A stretch of DNA of 5,727 nt from an uncultured Spongiibacteraceae bacterium (GTDB lineage Bacteria; Pseudomonadota; Gammaproteobacteria; Pseudomonadales; Dasaniaceae), in NCBI GenBank assembly GCA_937969395.1, contig CALBVI010000411.1:1-5727 (forward strand), given 5' to 3'. The notes under the pieces were generated by a model, which saw only the letters and a program-made list of their open reading frames with translations, was not told the DNA's origin and searched no databases. Below are positions 1 to 5,091 of the stretch, piece after piece (positions within the stretch are counted from its first letter, which is position 1; the number at the start of each line of letters is the position of its first letter). The position numbers were made by a program, and so were the translations under genes.

Positions 1-1255
1 ATTCAATAACTAGAGCTGAATGTGTATTTTGAATATGTCGTAAGTCTGAAATAATAAATTGCTCTTGCGGCGTAGCACCGGAAATTATTTCAATAAAATT
101 ACCCGCCTGTCGTCCAAAATTAATCGGGTGTAATAAGGCGTGCTTCTGGTTGCTATCTAATTTATAAAGCTGAGCAGTACTGTTATTTTTGATGCCAGCA
201 GGTCGTTTTATATAATGAACATTTTTCAATGTATCAGCAATAATGACACCATCGACACTGAGTTGTGGTCGAGCACTTGCCGGTAGGTTTTGCGGTAAAG
301 ATATTTCAACTTCAACGGTATTTTCAACGACAACAGGGTCAATACGAGCCACGGTGCCGGTTATTTTATCTCGCCTTGTGTCAATCACCGCTTGCTGCCC
401 CACACGAATTTGTTGTACTTGGTTTTGTGGTATACGTATTAAAGCGATTAAATCAGTCACGCTACCGATCAAGGCTATTTCTTGCCCTGATCCAACACTT
501 TGTCCTAACTCTACTGACAAACGTTGCAAAACCCCATCAAATCCGGCTGTAACAGTTAGTTTTTCAATACGTGATTGAGCAATATTGACACGCCCTTGTT
601 GTTGATTAACACGCTCTTGTTGAATATTGACGGATTCTTGATGCACTAACATCAGTTGCTCACTACGTCGCTCAAATATGTTGATACGCTTTTTTAACTG
701 CCGTTCTTCTAATACCGTTTCTTGAAACGTTAACCTTGAAACAGTGCCTGTTTCCACTAAACTTTCTTGCGCTTGGCGTGTAAGTGTAGCCGTCTCAAAG
801 CGCGCACTAATTTCAGCTAAACTCGCTGACTCATTTAAAGCTTCACGTTGATTATTTAATTTTAGTTGGCGTAAATTGGCCTTAGTTTGAATCAGCTCTT
901 GCTGAGCATTTTCTAATTGCAACAATAGCTCAGGGTTTTCTAAGCGAACAATGACACTGTCTGATTTGACTTCAGCGCCTGGCTTAAGAATGATTTCTTT
1001 TACCGTTGCCGATGAATATGCCGTAATAAGCTGTTGTTTGTCTGATGTTAAGGTGCCATAGCCATCAATAATGACTTCTAGATCACCCTGTTTAACGATA
1101 TCAACCAACAAATCTTCACGATCAACCGCTAAGCCGTCACTGTTATTACTCGCCCATACGACTAATCCAATAATAGTAATAATGAGTGCTGAAACTAATT
1201 TAGTCTTCTGAGAAATGATTAACTTCTTTCCTTTAGACAATTTAGCTACATCCAT
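1..1255 (-). CDS. HlyD/MacA-like efflux periplasmic adaptor (membrane-fusion protein), 3' end beyond window
   Basis: Translating the minus strand from the ATG at 1255 gives 418 uninterrupted codons that leave the window at base 1. Residues 1-18 are basic and cytoplasmic, and a single membrane anchor spans about 19-35 (ending LVVW). A first half-lipoyl segment follows at about 71-108 (TAYSSATVKEIILKPGAEVK). Residues 109-235 form a long Q/E/R-rich coiled-coil hairpin. The second lipoyl half, about 237-264, contains GFDGVLQRLSVELGQSVGSG, and a beta-barrel region covers about 266-340. This order is that of membrane-fusion proteins linking an inner-membrane pump to an outer-membrane channel. Family members are usually near 400-430 residues, so little is missing. 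An AAAGG ribosome binding site lies 8 bases before the ATG. The gene lies downstream of the two-component pair and is probably its target. Whether the partner pump is MacB-type ABC or RND cannot be told here; an ABC partner is my guess from similar loci. Confidence 0.9.
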   Translation of the reverse strand, partial: MDVAKLSKGKKLIISQKTKLVSALIITIIGLVVWASNNSDGLAVDREDLLVDIVKQGDLEVIIDGYGTLTSDKQQLITAYSSATVKEIILKPGAEVKSDSVIVRLENPELLLQLENAQQELIQTKANLRQLKLNNQREALNESASLAEISARFETATLTRQAQESLVETGTVSRLTFQETVLEERQLKKRINIFERRSEQLMLVHQESVNIQQERVNQQQGRVNIAQSRIEKLTVTAGFDGVLQRLSVELGQSVGSGQEIALIGSVTDLIALIRIPQNQVQQIRVGQQAVIDTRRDKITGTVARIDPVVVENTVEVEISLPQNLPASARPQLSVDGVIIADTLKNVHYIKRPAGIKNNSTAQLYKLDSNQKHALLHPINFGRQAGNFIEIISGATPQEQFIISDLRHIQNTHSALVIE

Positions 1256-1272
1256 AGTAAAACCTTTATTTC

Positions 1273-1291
1273 ATGAATAATTGTTATTCAT
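1273..1291. promoter_or_regulatory. Perfect 19-bp palindrome in the adaptor gene's leader
   Basis: ATGAATAA and TTATTCAT are exact inverted 8-base arms around a 3-base centre (TTG). The site ends 17 bases before the adaptor ATG and lies downstream of the predicted sigma-54 start. It could be an operator for a repressor, or a weak AU-rich hairpin in the 5' leader next to the ribosome binding site. It has no run of T, so a terminator is unlikely. The symmetry is directly visible; the function is not known. Confidence 0.4.
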
Positions 1292-1363
1292 ATATACGCT
1301 CAATTAATTAGTCTAAAGAGGGTATCTTCTTCTTTAACTAACCATTCTATTGATAATAGTTAT

Positions 1364-1379
1364 TACAAGAATCAGGCCA
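1364..1379 (-). promoter_or_regulatory. Candidate sigma-54 (-24/-12) promoter for the efflux operon
   Basis: On the minus strand these bases read TGGCCTGATTCTTGTA. Against the sigma-54 consensus TGGCAC-N5-TTGCA, the GG of the -24 box and the TTG of the -12 box match with the exact required spacing. The departures are CT for AC and T for C at -12. Transcription would start near 1353, giving a leader of roughly 98 bases before the adaptor ATG. Support comes from the sigma-54 activator encoded immediately upstream on the same strand and from the dyad and IHF-like site at suitable distances. The match is imperfect, so this remains a prediction. Confidence 0.5.
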
Positions 1380-1397
1380 ACAATTTAAAGGTATAAA

Positions 1398-1410
1398 ATT
1401 CAAGGAGTTA
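1398..1410 (+). promoter_or_regulatory. Possible IHF site between activator dyad and sigma-54 promoter
   Basis: The plus strand reads ATTCAAGGAGTTA, which fits the IHF consensus WATCAA-N4-TTR at all but one of the specified positions (T for A at the second base). It sits in AT-rich DNA between the dyad at 1441-1456 and the -24 box. IHF usually bends DNA at this place in sigma-54 promoters. The consensus is loose and chance matches are common in AT-rich DNA, so confidence is low. Confidence 0.28.
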
Positions 1411-1440
1411 TAGATTATTAGTGTAATTACAGAAGAAAGG

Positions 1441-1456
1441 AGTCCGTTATCGGACT
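1441..1456. promoter_or_regulatory. Perfect dyad, candidate upstream activator site for the NtrC-type regulator
   Basis: AGTCCG-TTAT-CGGACT has exact 6-base inverted arms and is G+C-rich within an AT-rich spacer. Its centre lies about 95 bases upstream of the predicted sigma-54 start near 1353, within the range where enhancer-binding proteins dock as dimers. The Fis-type helix-turn-helix of the regulator encoded at 2874-4253 would suit such a dyad. The alternative is a terminator after the kinase gene, 49-64 bases past its stop. The sequence following the dyad on the minus strand (CCTTTCTTCTG) is pyrimidine-rich but has no proper T run, so I favour the activator site. Confidence 0.45.
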
Positions 1457-1504
1457 TATTCGTTTCGATTTTGGGAAAGTATTTCGGTTTTGATGCCGCT
1501 AATT

Positions 1505-2893
1505 TTAATCAACAGTTGTAGGTGAGTGGCGGTTTAACTGAGGTAATTTTATAACCACACTGGCCCCGTTAATAGTACCATCATGTGAATATGATGAACG
1601 TGTTTGGGGTTGATTAATCGATAACTCTTTAGATGAATGTAGATAGTTATTATTAAATAATTCTATAGTGCCTTGATGTTGTTCAATGGTATTACGACAA
1701 AACGTTAAGCCTATACCTTGCCCTTCAGGTTTAGTCGTAAAAAGTGGTACGAATAAATTATCAGTATTGGCAATACCTTGCCCATTATCTTTTACCACTA
1801 CTTCAATCGTGTTTGCCGATATAGGCATTAAAGCGGTAAAACTAACTATTACCTTATTTGCACCAGCTTCAATAGCGTTTTTAATGAGGTTAATGAGTAT
1901 TTGTTCAAAGAAAACCGCATCAACATCAATCGTCGAAATTTTAACGATAAAGTCAATTTTATACTCAGAAAATAAAGGCTTTATCCGCTCAACAAGTTTA
2001 TGAGCGTCATGCGTTTGAATATTTAAATTTAACTGTTGTGACAGGGTAGAATAACGATTGATAAAATCTTGTAGATGTTCGCAGCGTTCTGAAATGACAG
2101 AGAGAGCCTTACGCTCGCGATCAGTGCTGAGTGAATGCGTTAAACTTTCGGCTAGTGAGGAGACTGGCGTGAGTGAGTTTCGAATTTCATGCCCCATCAC
2201 TCGAATAATTTGCTGCCAAGCACTTTGCTGACTCGCCCTAATCGCTAAGTCTATGTTCGTAAAAACCAAGAGTGTATGGGTTTGTCCAGCATCAATAAAT
2301 TCACTTTCGCTAACTTGCCATTGTTGATCTGTACGGCGTAATTTCCAGCCTTGTTCTGTTTGCAATAAACCTAAAATATTGGGTGACGCCATGCGATACA
2401 TTTGCCAAGGTTGATCATATAACATAGTAAAAGCTGTATTTGCATAGCTCAATTTAAGCTTTTGATTGAATACCATGATCGGCGTATTTAATTGATCAAT
2501 AAGTTGATAAAGCAAAAATGCATGTTGATCATATCGTGACTTTTGTGACTGTAAGTGATTACTGAGTTCTTTTAAATGTAGGTGTAATTCAGCTGTACAG
2601 CCTTCTGCGAAGTCAGGCTTAGCATACTGATGATAGTCTTCTACTTTTATTGCTTCTAAATGCAACACGGCTCGTCGAAAAGAAACTAAGATTCGTTGAC
2701 TAAACTGATAAAGAAGCAGCCATATTAATAAAGTAGATGCCACCATAGCCATAGCAATATTCCACGTTTCCCATTGCAAAGATGTCAGAAAATGAAACAG
2801 CAACAATAAGATTGTCGCTGCAATAACAACCAGCGAACGATTAAGATATTGAAGTAACGATTTACTTTTTAACTTACTTTGGGAAGAGGTCAT
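1505..2893 (-). CDS. Membrane sensor histidine kinase, NtrY/NtrB-like, with PAS-like domain
   Basis: Counting from the ATG at 2893 (462 residues), two membrane helices lie at about 20-39 and 44-64, joined by only about five residues (around WETW), so almost nothing is exposed to the periplasm. A HAMP-like or coiled linker runs to about 120, followed by a PAS-like domain at about 125-210. The phosphoacceptor box is MGHEIRNSLTPV with His235. The ATPase domain shows the N box (INLIKNAIEA, Asn339), G1 (DNGQGI, 369-374), F box (FVPLFTTK) and G2 (GQGIGLT, 391-397). It should autophosphorylate and pass phosphate to the regulator encoded just upstream. A polar insert of about 28 residues (about 414-442) separates the last two strands of the ATPase domain. 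The coding start overlaps the regulator's last codons, implying translational coupling. A TTG at 2902 in the same frame is a possible longer start; I preferred ATG, as neither has a clear ribosome binding site. Confidence 0.92.
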   Translation of the reverse strand: MTSSQSKLKSKSLLQYLNRSLVVIAATILLLLFHFLTSLQWETWNIAMAMVASTLLIWLLLYQFSQRILVSFRRAVLHLEAIKVEDYHQYAKPDFAEGCTAELHLHLKELSNHLQSQKSRYDQHAFLLYQLIDQLNTPIMVFNQKLKLSYANTAFTMLYDQPWQMYRMASPNILGLLQTEQGWKLRRTDQQWQVSESEFIDAGQTHTLLVFTNIDLAIRASQQSAWQQIIRVMGHEIRNSLTPVSSLAESLTHSLSTDRERKALSVISERCEHLQDFINRYSTLSQQLNLNIQTHDAHKLVERIKPLFSEYKIDFIVKISTIDVDAVFFEQILINLIKNAIEAGANKVIVSFTALMPISANTIEVVVKDNGQGIANTDNLFVPLFTTKPEGQGIGLTFCRNTIEQHQGTIELFNNNYLHSSKELSINQPQTRSSYSHDGTINGASVVIKLPQLNRHSPTTVD

Positions 2894-4253
2894 GTTTTTC
2901 AAGACGGCGATATAGTGAAGACTTAGTTAGGCCTAATAATTTAGCTGCTTTAGCAACATTTTGACTCTCTTGAGCTAAAGCTTGTTGTATTAGTTTTTTC
3001 TCAGCAGCCTCTAAAGTCATTAACGGTAAATCTTCTGTTGTTTTAGTGGTTGATGAAGAAGGAGTATCGGCTTTTAGCGGTAAGCCTAAATTTTCTACAT
3101 TTAATGCTAAATTATTCGATAATAATAATGCACGCTCCATTAAGTGTGATAATTCTCGAATATTCCCCGGCCAGTGATAACGTGTTAACGCTTCTTTTGC
3201 ATCCAAGGTTAACGTTAAAATATCTTGATTATATTTCTTGGCGTACAAATCAATAAAATACTCAGCTAGTGGAATAATATCGAGTGTACGCTCACGCAAT
3301 GCTGGAATATGTAATTGCATCAGATTCAAACGATAGTACAAATCTTCTCGAAACAAGCTATCATTAATTAATTGTTCAAAGTTTCCATTAGAAGCACTGA
3401 TTAAACGAACTTGACTTAACTGCGTTTGGCTAGAGCCTAATACCTCATACTCACCACACTCTAATACCCTAAGTAATTTACTTTGTTGAGATAATGGAAT
3501 ATTAGCAATTTCATCTAAAAATAAGGTGCCACTTTGAGCAAGTTCAAAACGCCCAATTCGATTATTTTTCGCATCGGTAAATGCGCCTTTAGTATGACCA
3601 AACATTTCACTTTCAAATAACGATTCTGATATGGCCCCCATATTCACCGCAATAAAAGCTTCATCATGAACTTGAGAACAGGTATGAATATGTTTGGCGA
3701 GTTCACTCTTACCGGTGCCATTTTCACCTGTCAGTAAAATAGTGACTTGAGTGGCGGCTACTTTTTCAATTTTTTGATACAGCTCGACCATACAAGGTGA
3801 ACGCCATTGAAAGCCTGTTTTTGGAACGATTTCTAACCGCTGGTTGAGTTTTTGATTTTGTTTTTTCAGACCTGATATTTTTAACTGCTGACTGACCACT
3901 TGCGCTAAACGTTGGTTTTTCCAAGGTTTCTCAATAAAGTCACCAGCACCTAATTGCATAGCTTTAACCGCTAGTTCAACATTAGACCACGCAGTCATTG
4001 CGACCGCCGTAATATTCAATTCCTGCTTTTGTAACCAAGCTAACAAGTCCAACCCTTCTTTACCCGAGGTAGTATCTCGAGAATAATTCATATCAAGTAA
4101 TACGAGTTGAATTGCATGAGCTTTAATTTGAGCTTGTGCCTGTAGAGGGTTGTCTGCTTCAACAACTTGATAGCCGCAGTCTTCCAATGCAAAGCGCGCA
4201 CTCAAGCGAATATCGACACGATCATCAACAACAAGTATGCAAGCAGAAGTCAT
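2874..4253 (-). CDS. Sigma-54-dependent response regulator, NtrC family
   Basis: This 459-residue protein has the full NtrC layout. The receiver domain (1 to about 120) shows the acidic pair Asp10/Asp11, phosphoacceptor Asp54 in VLLDM, Thr87 and Lys109 (EKPW). The AAA+ domain, about 147-390, has Walker A GENGTGKS (176-183), Walker B GTLFLDEI (Asp247, Glu248), arginine-finger candidates in FREDLYYRLN (301-310) and sensor II WPGNIREL (361-368). The sigma-54-contacting loop reads GAFTDA (223-228) rather than GAFTGA. After a Ser/Thr-rich linker (about 396-408) comes a Fis-type helix-turn-helix, about 431-455 (NVAKAAKLLGLTKSSLYRRL). When phosphorylated it should oligomerise and open sigma-54 promoters; the likely target is the adaptor promoter at 1364-1379. 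The ATG at 4253 has AAGG seven bases upstream. Its last codons overlap the kinase start, so the two genes form one transcript. Confidence 0.95.
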   Translation of the reverse strand: MTSACILVVDDRVDIRLSARFALEDCGYQVVEADNPLQAQAQIKAHAIQLVLLDMNYSRDTTSGKEGLDLLAWLQKQELNITAVAMTAWSNVELAVKAMQLGAGDFIEKPWKNQRLAQVVSQQLKISGLKKQNQKLNQRLEIVPKTGFQWRSPCMVELYQKIEKVAATQVTILLTGENGTGKSELAKHIHTCSQVHDEAFIAVNMGAISESLFESEMFGHTKGAFTDAKNNRIGRFELAQSGTLFLDEIANIPLSQQSKLLRVLECGEYEVLGSSQTQLSQVRLISASNGNFEQLINDSLFREDLYYRLNLMQLHIPALRERTLDIIPLAEYFIDLYAKKYNQDILTLTLDAKEALTRYHWPGNIRELSHLMERALLLSNNLALNVENLGLPLKADTPSSSTTKTTEDLPLMTLEAAEKKLIQQALAQESQNVAKAAKLLGLTKSSLYRRLEKHDLFPK

Positions 4254-4352
4254 TCATATACCTTAAAAAACAATAAATTATCACAAGCTTTATAGCAGTT
4301 TTGCAGCTGTAACCGTAGTATTAATTACTATTAGACAGCCATTAGTTGTAAT
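4254..4352 (-). promoter_or_regulatory. Upstream region of the regulator-kinase operon; promoter only weakly visible
   Basis: This stretch lies between the regulator ATG and the fossil element. On the minus strand an AAGG ribosome binding site is at 4261-4264. A GATAAT hexamer preceded by TGT (4277-4282) could be a -10 box, but no good -35 lies 16-18 bases upstream. No -24/-12 element and no copy of the AGTCCG/CGGACT dyad is visible here, so nothing suggests that the regulator drives its own gene. Confidence 0.3.
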
Positions 4353-4374
4353 AAAAGGGGGCAGATTTATTTTA

Positions 4375-4402
4375 GTTAGCTCAGTTTTTGATCTGAGCTA
4401 GC
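4375..4402 (+). repeat. Hairpin at left end of the RAYT fossil
   Basis: GTTAGCTCAG (4375-4384) and CTGAGCTAGC (4393-4402) are inverted arms matching at 9 of 10 positions, the tenth being a G-T wobble, around the 8-base loop TTTTTGAT. It lies 13 bases before the relic transposase ATG. RAYT enzymes recognise subterminal hairpins of this kind in single-stranded DNA, so this is probably the old left-end recognition structure. Confidence 0.55.
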
Positions 4403-4415
4403 TGCAGCAGCAAGC

Positions 4416-4605
4416 ATGGCATGAACCATAGCGCATAACTGTCCATATCATGTGGTGCAGCGACGTCATAATAAAGTGATGGTTGGTCAAGGCGCGTGTG
4501 AGGGGTTAGATTTATTAGCTAACGGGTGATAATCACTTTATTGATGAGATAGAAAACGCCTAGGGTTAAGGTCGAATCTAGCAGGAGAGGGGGCCTAGAA
4601 AATAA
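4416..4605 (+). pseudogene. Transposase remnant, RAYT / IS200-like Y1 family
   Basis: From the ATG at 4416 the frame reads MA-stop-TIAHNCPYHVVQRRHNK (to 4475). This resembles the start of RAYT proteins, which typically open with M-A-R, then P-x-H-V/I-x-Q-R-G-x-N. The third codon TGA looks like a mutated CGA/AGA (Arg), and QRR stands where QRG is expected. In another frame from 4519 the sequence reads LTGDNHFIDEIEN, close to the usual RAYT C-terminal L-T-G-x-x-x-F-I-D-E-I-E. It continues with broken frames whose ending, GPRK then TAA at 4603-4605, recalls the normal basic R-G-R-P-K tail. The HUH motif and catalytic tyrosine region are absent. The family assignment is pattern recognition, not a search result. 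Confidence 0.65.
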
Positions 4606-4622
4606 AGCTGCTCCCTTTTTTT

Positions 4623-4962
4623 GCTTTAATGGAATTTATAAATGGGTTGTGGTTAATCATTGGCTCACTCCAATAATGCCAGTCTGCATGTTTTTACAGT
4701 GTAATGGTTTTGAGAAAGCTCAACGGTTTACCTAATAATCTGCCGATTAATTGCGCAAACAAAACATGTAAGTGATTTTAATAAGTTAGCGGCGGATAAA
4801 ATAAGCGTTTTAGAATGAGATGAAGCCTGTTCTTTATTAGTGGCAAAAAGGCCTGATAACTGAGCCTTTGCCTCATAATTCTGAAGCTAATTAGCCATAT
4901 TGGATATTCCCCCTTAAAAACAATATATTAGGTGCTTCAATAAAACGGTAATCAGGGAACGT
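4623..4962. other. Non-coding spacer with no supported gene
   Basis: About 340 bases between the RAYT fossil and the repeat cluster. Stops occur in all frames on the plus strand. The longest minus-strand open stretch (4886 down to 4728) has no start codon of its own; the ATG at 4898 is cut off by TAG at codon 4. AAAGGC (4847-4852) and GCCTTT (4864-4869) could form a short hairpin with an 11-base loop, but no T run follows, so I do not call it a terminator. No tRNA-like or other RNA structure was recognised. It may be decayed DNA. Confidence 0.5.
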
Positions 4963-5049
4963 TATACCGACTTGTCTGCATAACACCCCGATTCCACAAG
5001 CTATACCGACTTGACCTAGGTTTTCAGGTTAAGCCTACTAGTCGGTATA
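4963..5049. repeat. Cluster of three TATACCGACT repeats (two direct, one inverted)
   Basis: TATACCGACTTG occurs at 4963-4974 and again at 5002-5013, a spacing of 39 bases. The first ten bases return inverted at 5040-5049 (AGTCGGTATA). Copies two and three form perfect 10-base arms around a 28-base centre, which itself can fold (TTGACCT 5011-5017 with AGGTTAA 5026-5032, one wobble pair), making a nested hairpin. The cluster lies 43 bases before the GTG of the downstream gene and overlaps a possible -10 box there. It could be an operator array for an unknown regulator, or a dispersed intergenic repeat of the kind common in marine gammaproteobacteria. Confidence 0.5.
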
Positions 5050-5051
5050 TT
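5023..5051 (+). promoter_or_regulatory. Possible sigma-70 promoter for the downstream membrane-protein gene
   Basis: TATATT at 5046-5051 matches the -10 consensus at five of six bases. At a 17-base spacing the -35 would be TTCAGG (5023-5028), only three of six. A better -35-like TTGACC at 5011-5016 has no good -10 at the right distance. If TATATT is used, the inverted TATACCGACT copy overlaps the -10, which would suit repression by a protein bound there. Confidence 0.25.
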
Positions 5052-5091
5052 AAGCGTTAAAGCTACAATCGAATTCACTTAAGGAGTAAAA

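Larger units (their letters stand above)
4353..4622 (+). mobile_element. Decayed RAYT (REP-associated Y1 transposase) element with inverted ends
   Basis: The left end 4353-4373 and right end 4599-4619 are inverted copies matching at 19 of 21 positions; both can be written as AAAAGGGRGCAGMTTTATTT plus one T. A hairpin sits just inside the left end (4375-4402). Between the ends is a relic of a transposase with recognisable N- and C-terminal parts but no middle. Whole elements of this class carry genes of roughly 500-700 bases; here only about 190 remain, so this is an internally deleted, immobile copy. HUH single-strand transposases do not make target duplications, and none is seen. At the right end, AGGGGG (4588-4593) can pair with CTCCCT (4611-4616) ahead of seven T, so this end could terminate plus-strand transcription weakly. 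Confidence 0.65.

Noticed and set aside
243..578. Plus-strand open frames at 243-578 and 265-552
   Set aside because: They lie wholly inside the adaptor gene on the opposite strand, have no good ribosome binding site and give Cys/Thr-rich or unrecognisable products typical of antisense shadows.
1441..1456. Dyad read as a rho-independent terminator of the kinase gene
   Set aside because: The stem is only 6 base pairs and no T run follows on the minus strand. Its distance from the predicted sigma-54 promoter fits an activator site better, though the terminator reading is not excluded.
1686..2003. Plus-strand open frame opposite the kinase ATPase domain
   Set aside because: The minus-strand frame carries the conserved N, G1, F and G2 boxes; the antisense frame has no recognisable domain.
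3050..3256. Plus-strand open frame opposite the regulator
   Set aside because: It is a shadow of the regulator's linker and sensor II region with no domain of its own.
4416..4605. Group II intron end or other structured RNA in the G-rich segment
   Set aside because: No domain V-like stem was found, and the translated matches to both ends of a RAYT protein, together with the inverted ends, explain the segment better.
4728..4898. Minus-strand small gene starting at ATG 4898 with an AAGGGGG upstream
   Set aside because: TAG is the fourth codon, and the 52 open codons after it contain no start. An open stretch of that length is not rare by chance and the product resembles nothing I know.
4963..5049. 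CRISPR array or integron attC site
   Set aside because: Only two direct copies of 12 bases exist, the third is inverted and spacing is irregular, so it is not a CRISPR. The core triplets and R/L box layout of an attC site could not be recognised.
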